DNA from: Candidatus Omnitrophota bacterium
GTDB taxonomy: Bacteria; Omnitrophota; Gorgyraeia; Gygaellales; Profunditerraquicolaceae
Direction: 5' to 3'
NCBI GenBank assembly: GCA_028717985.1
Contig: JAQUMS010000006.1
Coordinates: 1-15,648 of the forward strand
DNA: 15,648 nt
Positions 6,657 to 13,122 of this stretch are shown in pieces. Within the stretch, counting starts at the first letter, position 1, and each line of letters begins with the position of its first letter. A program made the position numbers and the translations under genes. The notes beneath the pieces are model-generated. The model had not been told where the DNA came from. It saw only the letters and a list, made by a program, of their open reading frames with translations, and searched no databases.

Positions 6657-7466
6657 ATGCGCAGTATTCCCGTATTCAAAAAAATCATCAGCGATTATTA
6701 TTCCAGGCATAAACGGCCCATGCCTTGGCGGCAAACCCGTGATCCATACCGTATCGTTGTTTCCGAGGTTATGCTTCAACAGACACAGGTCCCGCGTGTG
6801 ATCGGGAAATATCGCCAGTTCATAAAAATATTTCCCACTATTAAGTTTTTGGCTGTCGCGCCGCTGTCAGATGTGCTTCGGGCCTGGCAGGGTTTAGGGT
6901 ATAACCGCAGGGCGGTTTTATTAAAACAATTTGCTGAAAAAATCGTGTCCGAATATAAAGGGCGTATCCCTGCCGACAGAGAAATCCTTAAAACTTTACC
7001 CGGCATAGGAGAAGCTACGTCGGGTTCATTATGCGCATTCGCGTTTAATATGCCGGTGGTGTTTATTGAAACGAACATCCGCAGTGTTTTTATCCACCAT
7101 TTCTTTCAGGATAAAGAAAAAATATCAGATAAAGAGATATTCCCTTTGGTTGAAAGGGCCCTTGATCGTGATAATCCGCGGGAATGGTATTACGCATTAA
7201 TGGATTACGGGGTACATCTAAAAGCGACGCTGCCTAATCCGGGAAGAAAAAGCCGTCATTACGTGAAACAAAGCGCGTTTCATGGTTCAGACCGCCAGAT
7301 TCGCAGTACGATTGTCAAAGTATTGCTGGCGAAAGGCCGCGTCCGCGAAGAAAACCTATTTCCGGCTGTGTGCGCTGACCGGGAAAGACTGAAAAAAATC
7401 ATCCGTTCCATGTCCCGGGACGGGTTGATTACCCGTGTTCAAGAATACATCCGTCTATCCGAATAA
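6657..7466 (+). CDS. MutY-like HhH-GPD adenine glycosylase lacking the Fe-S cluster
   Basis: A 269-residue base-excision DNA glycosylase of the MutY branch. The family removes adenine paired with 8-oxoguanine. Visible landmarks are PWRQTRDPYRIVVSEVMLQQT (24-44, cut short here; catalytic-type E37 lies in the SEVMLQQT part), WQGLGYNRRA (77-86), and the helix-hairpin-helix LPGIGEATSGS (114-124). The position of the usual catalytic Asp is Glu (E138 in FIETN). The four cysteines that hold the [4Fe-4S] cluster in MutY and EndoIII are absent: only C126 and C239 exist, and the expected place reads ALMDYGVHLKATLPNPGRKS. The C-terminal MutT-like domain is also missing, and residues 210-269 look like a small winged helix. 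The start at 6657 has no clear ribosome binding site. It may be a divergent glycosylase with altered specificity. Confidence 0.82.
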   Translation: MRSIPVFKKIISDYYSRHKRPMPWRQTRDPYRIVVSEVMLQQTQVPRVIGKYRQFIKIFPTIKFLAVAPLSDVLRAWQGLGYNRRAVLLKQFAEKIVSEYKGRIPADREILKTLPGIGEATSGSLCAFAFNMPVVFIETNIRSVFIHHFFQDKEKISDKEIFPLVERALDRDNPREWYYALMDYGVHLKATLPNPGRKSRHYVKQSAFHGSDRQIRSTIVKVLLAKGRVREENLFPAVCADRERLKKIIRSMSRDGLITRVQEYIRLSE

Positions 7467-7498
7467 ATATTCTCATCCCGCCATATATTGTTCTTTCG

Positions 7499-7575
7499 AC
7501 CGGCTTCGCAAAAATAAAAAAACGCTGTTAAAGCGATTGTGGCGAAAGCCCCAGGTTTATTAGTTCGTAGCCGGT
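7499..7575. repeat. Nested inverted repeats downstream of the glycosylase gene
   Basis: ACCGGCTTCG at 7499-7508 pairs with CGTAGCCGGT at 7566-7575 with one mismatch. Inside it, GGCTTCGC (7502-7509) can instead pair with GCGAAAGCC (7542-7550, one bulge), and CGCT/AGCG form a small central stem around 7523-7534. The two outer pairings exclude each other. No T-tract directly follows either stem, so transcription termination is only possible, not shown. The block lies between the glycosylase stop and the lexA promoter. Confidence 0.4.
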
Positions 7576-7613
7576 ATGTTTTTCCTAAGAACAAAGAGCT
7601 AAAGGCTAAGGTG

Positions 7614-7642
7614 TTGACATCCACACAAATGTGTGGTATATT
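7614..7642 (+). promoter_or_regulatory. Sigma70 promoter of the lexA operon with embedded palindromic operator
   Basis: TTGACA at 7614-7619 and TATATT at 7637-7642 are separated by exactly 17 bases, a near-consensus housekeeping promoter. The spacer at 7621-7636 is CCACACAAATGTGTGG, with perfect 6-base arms around AAAT. A repressor bound there would block RNA polymerase. LexA usually represses its own gene, so this palindrome is the best candidate for this lineage's LexA box, though that is inference. Confidence 0.8.
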
Positions 7643-7686
7643 CCAGCCATAGAATACATGATTGTTATGTTACCGGAAAGATGAGC

Positions 7687-8277
7687 ATGCGCCTTTTATC
7701 TCCCAAACAGAAAGAAGTCTTTGGTTTTATCCGCGAGAGTATCCGCAAGAGGAATATGCCTCCTACTCTCCGCGAAATTGCCGCTCATTTCGGTTTCTCA
7801 TCCACAGGAACGGTGCGGGATTATCTGGAAAGCCTTTGCAAAAAAGGGTACATTAAACTAAATCCTCGGAGAGCGCGGGCAATCGAGCTTATTAAAGGAT
7901 CGTTCGGGATCCCTGTCCTGGGAAGAGTTTCCGCCGGTAATCCTAATCTTGCTGAAGAAAATCTCGAGGGGTACGTGGGGTTTGATGAATTAATGAATTC
8001 CGGGGAAGATGTGTTTGCTTTGAGGGTGAAAGGGGATAGCATGCGCGGGGCAGGAATTCTTGAAGGCGATATTGTCGTTGTTCGCCGCCGGCAAAAAGCG
8101 GATGACGGGGATATCGTGGTTGCTTTGATACATGATGAGGCCACGGTTAAATTTTTCAGGCGGCGCGGAAAGAAATACGTCCTTGCTCCTGCCAATGATC
8201 AATACAAAGAGATCGTGTTCGGAGAATCGTTTTGTATTATAGGAAAAGTAATTTCAGTTATTAGAAAATACGCGTAA
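7687..8277 (+). CDS. lexA: SOS regulator LexA
   Basis: A 196-residue LexA, the SOS repressor and self-cleaving S24 peptidase. Residues 1-65 are the winged helix-turn-helix, opening with LLSPKQKEVFGFI, with recognition helix region SSTGTVRDYLESL. The cleavage site is Ala83-Gly84 (VSAGNP). The catalytic dyad is Ser118 (KGDSM) and Lys155 (EATVKFF). The hinge and C-terminal dimer domain are complete. The frame is open back to 7633, but that start lies upstream of the -10 box. ATG 7681 abuts the purine-rich GGAAAG (7675-7680), while ATG 7687 has a proper six-base spacing from it and gives the standard LexA N-terminus, so 7687 is chosen. RecA-stimulated cleavage would release this operon. Confidence 0.95.
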   Translation: MRLLSPKQKEVFGFIRESIRKRNMPPTLREIAAHFGFSSTGTVRDYLESLCKKGYIKLNPRRARAIELIKGSFGIPVLGRVSAGNPNLAEENLEGYVGFDELMNSGEDVFALRVKGDSMRGAGILEGDIVVVRRRQKADDGDIVVALIHDEATVKFFRRRGKKYVLAPANDQYKEIVFGESFCIIGKVISVIRKYA

Positions 8278-8289
8278 AGAGAGGCGTGT

Positions 8290-8571
8290 ATGTTTAATCC
8301 TAATGCGCGGTGGGACAGGAGCCTTCCTGATAGCGTTGAAGAAAAATCATATCCGGTAGAGGTATTCGTCCGTTTTTCCAAAGGCAGTCTTATTCCGGTG
8401 TGTTTTTCCCTGAATGAAAATAAATATACTGTTAAAAGTATCAACTATTCATGGAGTGAACGCCGCGGGAGATCCATGATCTATTTCTTCAGCGTTTCTG
8501 ACGGTTCAGACACGTATCAACTGTGTTTTAACTCGGAAACGTTCGCCTGGAGGATGTTCTCTCATGAATAA
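8290..8571 (+). CDS. Small protein between lexA and dinB (DUF6504-like?)
   Basis: A 93-residue protein with a good ribosome binding site (GAGAGG, 8279-8284), 12 bases after lexA and overlapping the start of dinB by 8 bases. It is therefore part of the damage-inducible operon and probably translationally coupled to the polymerase. The sequence looks like a small beta-rich domain: YPVEVFVRFSKGSLIPVCFS, then YTVKSINYSWSERRG, a strand IYFFSVSDGS, and YQLCFNSETFAWRMF at the end. The order of a P-V-E-V opening, a Y-x-V strand, a W, and a closing Y-x-L...W resembles DUF6504-type proteins, which in actinobacteria lie beside Y-family polymerases. That resemblance is from memory and untested. No catalytic residues are obvious. 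Confidence 0.72.
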   Translation: MFNPNARWDRSLPDSVEEKSYPVEVFVRFSKGSLIPVCFSLNENKYTVKSINYSWSERRGRSMIYFFSVSDGSDTYQLCFNSETFAWRMFSHE

Positions 8572-9742
8572 GCGGATTATGCATTTGGATATGGACGCCT
8601 TTTTTGCTTCCGTGGAGCAGGCTGTTCATCCGGCGTATAAAGGGAAACCGTTGATTGTGGGTTCCCGTCCGGGGAAATACAATACGGTTGTTGCCGCCTG
8701 TTCATATGAAGCAAAGGCGTGCGGTGTTACATCCGGCATGTCCGCGCGCCAGGCATTCCGTTTATGTCCGGAAGCGGTTTTTGTTCCGGCGGATTCATCA
8801 AAATATATTTATACTTCCGATGAAATCCTGGAAATGATCAGGGATACGTGTTTACGGGGAGAACGCGCGTCAATTGACGAGTTTTTTCTTGATATGAGCG
8901 AAGATGATCCGGCGCGGTCCCTGGAAGCGGCAATGTGTATTAAACAGAAAATCCACCAACGGTTTCATATTACAGGTTCGATCGGTATCGCTCCAACCCG
9001 TGTCCTGGCGAAAATGGCGGCAAAGGAAAAAAAACCCGATGGATTGATGATTCTTGAAGAAAAAGACATTCCCGGATTTCTTAAAGATAAACCTGTAGAA
9101 AAGGTCCCCGGTATAGGGCCGGCATTACGCGAGCAACTGCATTTGTTGTCGGTTTTTACCTGCGGAGAGCTTGGGGAGTTAAGTCTTGATTTTTTAACCG
9201 GAAAATTCGGGAAAGCCGGGAGCTGGTTGTGGGGGATACGCAGATGTGAAGAACCCTATGAAATAAAATATTGGGATGACCCGGAACTGCCTCCTAAATC
9301 CATAAGTCATTCCTATACTCTGGAAAAAGAAATCCGCACCCGCGCGCTGGTGGAAATGTGGATCCGCCTGCTTTCGGAAATGGTGGGCTATCGTTTACGA
9401 AAAGATAACCTGGAAGCAAAAGGTATTCATTTATATATACGTGATAACGATATTGTTTTATCCCGCCAGAAAAGTTTTTATTCTTCTACATTTGACGCCG
9501 GGGAGATCTATAAACGGGCGTCTCTTATCCTGGATAGTTTTCGTCTCCCTCGGTTTAGGGTTAAGGCTTTAGGTGTGTGCGCTTCGTATCTTAGCCCCGC
9601 GGAATGCGTGTATTTGTTTGAACAAGATAAAAAGCGGTATGGAGTTATTTCTGCCATGGATAAAATTAATGACCGGTTCGGCGATTGGTCAATCTTCCCT
9701 GCGGTTTTGACGCAGGAGGCGTCACACCGGCCGATCAATTAA
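8564..9742 (+). CDS. dinB: Y-family translesion DNA polymerase IV
   Basis: A 392-residue DinB that copies past damaged template bases. The palm metal ligands are D9 in LDMDAFFASVE and D105-E106 in SIDEFFLD. F14 takes the steric-gate position that excludes ribonucleotides. YEAKACGVTSGM (48-59) is the fingers signature. VPGIGPALREQL (181-192) is the thumb helix-hairpin-helix. The little-finger domain covers residues about 240-350. A sliding-clamp motif of the QLxLF kind is not at the extreme C-terminus, but CVYLFEQD near residue 350 may serve, followed by MDKINDRFGDW. The ribosome binding site GGAGG (8549-8553) lies inside the upstream gene. Its 3' end carries one copy of a 16-base repeat that recurs just downstream, so the last few residues may be an acquired tail. 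Confidence 0.95.
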   Translation: MNKRIMHLDMDAFFASVEQAVHPAYKGKPLIVGSRPGKYNTVVAACSYEAKACGVTSGMSARQAFRLCPEAVFVPADSSKYIYTSDEILEMIRDTCLRGERASIDEFFLDMSEDDPARSLEAAMCIKQKIHQRFHITGSIGIAPTRVLAKMAAKEKKPDGLMILEEKDIPGFLKDKPVEKVPGIGPALREQLHLLSVFTCGELGELSLDFLTGKFGKAGSWLWGIRRCEEPYEIKYWDDPELPPKSISHSYTLEKEIRTRALVEMWIRLLSEMVGYRLRKDNLEAKGIHLYIRDNDIVLSRQKSFYSSTFDAGEIYKRASLILDSFRLPRFRVKALGVCASYLSPAECVYLFEQDKKRYGVISAMDKINDRFGDWSIFPAVLTQEASHRPIN

Positions 9743-9769
9743 GGCCGGGTGTAGCAGGAGGCGTCACAC
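9712..9769. repeat. 16-base direct repeat and hairpin at the dinB stop
   Basis: GCAGGAGGCGTCACAC occurs at 9712-9727, inside the dinB coding end, and again at 9754-9769, after the stop. Between them ACACCGGCC (9725-9733) pairs with GGCCGGGTGT (9743-9752 region, one bulge), so the stop codon TAA (9740-9742) lies in the loop. The stem could act as a weak terminator or protect the mRNA end, but no T-tract follows. Confidence 0.6.
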
Positions 9770-9795
9770 ACCTCGCCTTAAAGGACGGTTCTTTT

Positions 9796-9844
9796 CCACT
9801 CCGGGAGTGGGGGAGGTTTGTTTTTGTCCCACTCCCGGAGTGGG
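9796..9844. repeat. Palindromic repeat pair forming a 16-bp hairpin
   Basis: CCACTCCGGGAGTGG (9796-9810) and CCCACTCCCGGAGTGGG (9828-9844) are each self-palindromic. They also pair with each other perfectly over 16 bases (9796-9811 with 9828-9843), leaving a 16-base loop. The same core recurs in the larger hairpin at 13795-13853, so this is an interspersed repeat family. It may end dinB transcription, although the T-rich bases lie in the loop rather than after the stem. Confidence 0.7.
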
Positions 9845-9888
9845 ATGGGCAGGATGGGGCTCTTTTTGTGCTTTGTTTTTCGAATATG

Positions 9889-9897
9889 TGCTATAAT
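9889..9897 (+). promoter_or_regulatory. Extended -10 promoter for the UvrD-like helicase gene
   Basis: TGCTATAAT at 9889-9897 is a consensus TATAAT with the TGn extension, which lowers the need for a good -35 box. No strong -35 hexamer is seen at 17 bases. The start of transcription would fall near 9904, leaving a leader of about 40 bases to the ATG at 9943. The CCACAC/GTGTGG palindrome of the lexA promoter does not occur here, so the helicase may not share lexA control. Confidence 0.6.
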
Positions 9898-9942
9898 ACT
9901 TACCTTTAACAAAATTGACACAACGTTTTGGTGACTTGAATT

Positions 9943-11985
9943 ATGGCAAAATATATTGAATACGAAAAAGAACTTAATACCGCGCAATTAGAAGCGGTTA
10001 AATCCCTTAATGGTCCCTATTTGGTGATTGCCGGAGCCGGCAGTGGAAAGACACGGACGCTTGTTTTTCGTGTTGTCCATTTGGTTGAACAGGGAATCAA
10101 ACCGGATGAAATATTGCTTTTGACTTTTACGCGCAAAGCCTCCGAAGAAATGTTGAGGCGCGCGGCCCTTTTACTGGATGACCGTTGTTCAAAAGTATCC
10201 GGGGGCACATTTCATTCTTTCGCCAATACGGTTTTGCGAAAATATTCAAATTTGATCGGTATCCCCAATTCTTTTACGATTTTAGACCAGTCTGATGCCG
10301 AAGACACGGTAAACCTGATCCGCACCGAGCTGGGATTCAATAAGGCAGATAAGCGTTTCCCCCGTAAACAGGCATTGTTAAATATACTTTCCCGCAGCGT
10401 CAATAAATCTGAAGAAGTCGGTATTATTTTGTATGATGAATATCCCCAGTTCATGGAATGGGAAGCGGAAATAAAGAAGATCCAGGAGGAGTATAAAAAA
10501 TATAAATTTTCCAAGGCACTTCTTGATTATGACGACCTGCTGGTTTATTTAAAGGAACTTCTGGTGAAACATGAAGAAATCCGCAGCGGCCTGTCGCGCA
10601 AATTTAAATATATCATGGTTGACGAATATCAGGACACAAATAAACTTCAGGCGTACGTTGTCTGCTTGTTGGCTTCAGAGCATAAAAATATTATGGTGGT
10701 GGGTGATGACGCCCAGAGTATTTACTCATTTCGCGGCGCGAATTTCAAGAATATACTTGATTTCCCAAAACTGTTCCCGGGTACGAAAATCATAGCTCTT
10801 GAGGAGAATTACCGTTCTACTCAACCGATCCTTGATCTGACTAACCGGATTATCCGTCAGGCAGAGGAAAAATTTGACAAAACACTTTTCACTAAAAAAC
10901 AGGGCAGCAAAGTGCCTGTATTCGTGGAAACGCGGGATGAACATGCTCAGTCTAAATATGTCGCGGATAAAATCCTGGAATTAAGAGAAGAAGGCGTTGA
11001 ACTTGGGCAGATCGCGGTATTGTTCCGCTCCGGATGGCATTCAAACGACCTTGAACTTGAATTGGCTAACCGGAATGTCCCGTTCGCCAAATACGGCGGG
11101 CAGAAATTCGTTGAAGCGTCTCATATTAAGGATGTGATGGCGTATCTGCGTCTGGCGTATAATCCTTCTGACGCTGTAAGCTGGTATCGGGCGTTGCAGT
11201 TGGTCCGGGGTGTCGGGCCTAAAACAGCGGAAAAAATCGTGTCTCAGGTTGTTATGGAACGCAGAGGGATATCCGGAAGTGACGGGATGGCAGGGAAGAA
11301 CGAGGATCTTCGGAATCTTTTCGGTTTGCTTAAAGATGTGGATATAAACAAACACGCTCCGGCAGAATTGCTTCGCGTGTTTATTAAATTTTATCAGCCG
11401 TTGATGCGGGAAAAATACGATGATTTCGACAAGAGGATCAATGACCTTGATTCCTTGGAGCGGATCGCCGTGCGTTACCGTTCTCTGGAACAGTTTTTGT
11501 CGGATATGGCTTTGGATCCTCCTGAGCGCAACATAATTGAAGCCGGGACCAAAGACCGTGATGATTCACGGCTTACGCTTTCCACTATTCATTCCGCTAA
11601 AGGCCTGGAATGGCATACGGTATTTGTGATTTTTGTCGCTGAAGGGCATATTCCTTCATATTTGTCGCTGGAAAACAGGGATTCAGTTGAAGAAGAACGC
11701 AGGTTGTTTTACGTTGCGTTGACTCGCGCTCAGGAAAATCTGTTTTTGCTTAAACCGCATCTTGACCGTTCTCCCCGGAGCTATTTTGACGGCGGTGGGT
11801 TTGTGTTTACCCGGATGTCACGCTTTTTAGAAGAAGGCGGCTTGATAGGGAAATATATCACCGTTGAAAGTGATTCTTCTGACGGGTTGGATGATATTGA
11901 TCTGGATGATATTATCGGAGGCGAATCCCGCCGGGACAAGGATTTTATGGATTCGCTTAAAGATTATTTCCATGATACCGAATAA
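9943..11985 (+). CDS. UvrD/PcrA-type superfamily 1A DNA helicase
   Basis: A 680-residue ATP-dependent 3'-5' DNA helicase of the UvrD/Rep/PcrA family, which acts in nucleotide-excision repair, mismatch repair and removal of proteins from DNA. All main motifs are present in order: Q motif (LNTAQLEAV, 11-19), Walker A GAGSGKT (31-37), motif Ia TFTRKASEEM, motif II VDEYQDT (226-232), motif III GDDAQSIYSFRGA (254-266), motif IV EENYRST (287-293), motif V STIHSAKGLEW (547-557) and motif VI RLFYVALTRA (587-596). The C-terminal tail after about 640 is acidic (GLDDIDLDDIIGG) and has no obvious RNA-polymerase-binding Tudor domain. GGTGA at 9930-9934 is a modest ribosome binding site. It stands after the lexA-dinB operon with its own promoter. 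Whether it is UvrD, Rep or PcrA in the strict sense cannot be told. Confidence 0.93.
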   Translation: MAKYIEYEKELNTAQLEAVKSLNGPYLVIAGAGSGKTRTLVFRVVHLVEQGIKPDEILLLTFTRKASEEMLRRAALLLDDRCSKVSGGTFHSFANTVLRKYSNLIGIPNSFTILDQSDAEDTVNLIRTELGFNKADKRFPRKQALLNILSRSVNKSEEVGIILYDEYPQFMEWEAEIKKIQEEYKKYKFSKALLDYDDLLVYLKELLVKHEEIRSGLSRKFKYIMVDEYQDTNKLQAYVVCLLASEHKNIMVVGDDAQSIYSFRGANFKNILDFPKLFPGTKIIALEENYRSTQPILDLTNRIIRQAEEKFDKTLFTKKQGSKVPVFVETRDEHAQSKYVADKILELREEGVELGQIAVLFRSGWHSNDLELELANRNVPFAKYGGQKFVEASHIKDVMAYLRLAYNPSDAVSWYRALQLVRGVGPKTAEKIVSQVVMERRGISGSDGMAGKNEDLRNLFGLLKDVDINKHAPAELLRVFIKFYQPLMREKYDDFDKRINDLDSLERIAVRYRSLEQFLSDMALDPPERNIIEAGTKDRDDSRLTLSTIHSAKGLEWHTVFVIFVAEGHIPSYLSLENRDSVEEERRLFYVALTRAQENLFLLKPHLDRSPRSYFDGGGFVFTRMSRFLEEGGLIGKYITVESDSSDGLDDIDLDDIIGGESRRDKDFMDSLKDYFHDTE

Positions 11986-12001
11986 TTTGCCTAAAAAAGA
12001 C

Positions 12002-12138
12002 AGTTGCGGTAAGAGTAAGGATAGGGTATAATCACACAGAAGCTTTAGTTCAGATTATACGGGAACGAAACCTGCTCCGAGTTGTTTTTTTAGACCTCCG
12101 ATTTGCCGCAACTTCCGGCCAGTCCTCCGTATTATACC
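12002..12138. other. Nested inverted repeats upstream of nadA; possible structured RNA
   Basis: The 213-base gap before nadA holds an enclosing stem, AGTTGCGGTAA (12002-12012) with TTGCCGCAACT (12103-12113), 11 pairs including one G-U on the + strand. Inside it, GTATAATC (12026-12033) pairs perfectly with GATTATAC (12053-12060). GGTATAAT (12025-12032) can alternatively pair with ATTATACC (12131-12138). On the + strand a T7 run (12085-12091) lies within the block. On the minus strand the enclosing stem is followed by T6 (complement of 11993-11998), as in an intrinsic terminator. I do not recognise a known RNA class. The strand and the existence of a transcript are uncertain. Confidence 0.4.
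12004..12032 (+). promoter_or_regulatory. Putative promoter upstream of nadA
   Basis: TTGCGG (12004-12009) and TATAAT (12027-12032) are 17 bases apart. The -10 is perfect and the -35 is three of six. A transcript starting near 12039 would have a leader of about 160 bases before nadA, running through the T7 tract at 12085-12091. Both boxes also fall in arms of the inverted repeats, so the match may be partly coincidental. Confidence 0.5.
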
Positions 12139-12198
12139 TAAAAGATAAATTTAATAGGGGCGGGAATATAGCTCAAGAAAAGAAACAGAGAAATTTTT

Positions 12199-13122
12199 AT
12201 GAAAACCCAATTGAACGATAAAGATATATCCAAGCATGTTAAAGAGCTGAAAAAAGAACGCGGCGCGGTAATTCTTGTGCATAATTACCAGCTTCCGGAG
12301 GTTCAGGATATCGCGGATTTCCGCGGTGATTCTTTGGAATTAAGCCGTATGGCGGCAAAGACAGAAGCGAAAGTTATTGTGTTTTGCGGGGTGCATTTTA
12401 TGGCTGAAACCGCGTCTATTTTGTGCCCGGATAAAACCGTGCTCGTACCTGATATCTCAGCCGGCTGTCCGATGGCGAATATGATTACCGCGGATGAACT
12501 GCGCACACTTAAACAGGAGCATCCGGGCGCGGTTGCCGTGGGATATGTCAATACCTCTGCCGCGGTGAAAGCGGAACTTGATATTTGCTGTACGTCAACC
12601 AACGCCGTCGCGATTATCAACCATCTTAAGAACGAAAAAGAAATTATTTTTGTTCCCGATAAATATCTTGCGGATTATGTTTCAAAACAAACCGGGCGCA
12701 AACTTATTACCTGGAATGGTTTTTGTCCTACGCATATCAAGATAACACCGGAGGACATAAAAAGGGAAAAGAAATTTCATCCCAAGGCGAAGGTTGTGGC
12801 GCATCCGGAATGTATGCCTTCTGTTTTAGCGTTGGCTGACGCGGTCCTTTCCACCAGTCAGATGGGGAAATTTGCCAAGGAGTCACCGGCTAAAGAAATT
12901 ATCGTCGCTACCGAAGTCGGGATAATTTACCGTTTAAAAAAAGATCATCCCGATAAAGAATTTTATCCGGCGTCAGAACGCGCAGTCTGTCCCAATATGA
13001 AACGCAATACCCTGGAAAAAGTCCTTTTTTCTCTTGAAAACATGCAGTTTGAGGTCCGGGTTTCAGATGATATCCGCTCAAAGGCCCGTAAAGCGATAGA
13101 CGCAATGGTCAGGATCGTATGA
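12199..13122 (+). CDS. nadA: Quinolinate synthase A
   Basis: A 307-residue quinolinate synthase, which condenses iminoaspartate with dihydroxyacetone phosphate in the de novo NAD pathway. The three cysteines that hold the [4Fe-4S] cluster fit the family spacing: C90 (SAGCPMANM), C176 (WNGFCPTH) and C264 (AVCPNMKRN). Other family marks are VHNYQLPEVQDIADFRGDSL (27-46) and YVNTSAAVKA (117-126). The cluster has one iron without a cysteine ligand and is oxygen sensitive, in line with an anaerobic host. The partner genes for iminoaspartate formation (nadB or aspartate dehydrogenase) and nadC are not in the window. The gene is preceded by a long leader and has no strong ribosome binding site. The stop overlaps the start of the next gene. 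Confidence 0.95.
   Translation: MKTQLNDKDISKHVKELKKERGAVILVHNYQLPEVQDIADFRGDSLELSRMAAKTEAKVIVFCGVHFMAETASILCPDKTVLVPDISAGCPMANMITADELRTLKQEHPGAVAVGYVNTSAAVKAELDICCTSTNAVAIINHLKNEKEIIFVPDKYLADYVSKQTGRKLITWNGFCPTHIKITPEDIKREKKFHPKAKVVAHPECMPSVLALADAVLSTSQMGKFAKESPAKEIIVATEVGIIYRLKKDHPDKEFYPASERAVCPNMKRNTLEKVLFSLENMQFEVRVSDDIRSKARKAIDAMVRIV

Noticed and set aside
7633..7686. Longer N-terminus for LexA starting at 7633
   Set aside because: That ATG lies before the -10 box at 7637-7642, so it could not be transcribed from this promoter, and the added residues do not belong to LexA.
9915..9920. TTGACA as a -35 box just upstream of the helicase gene
   Set aside because: No -10 box lies 16-18 bases downstream (the start codon region falls there), and a better extended -10 exists at 9889-9897.
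12039..12091. Well-defined small RNA ending at the T7 run on the + strand
   Set aside because: The T7 run is not directly preceded by a strong GC-rich stem, so an intrinsic terminator is not supported. Kept only as part of the general structured region.
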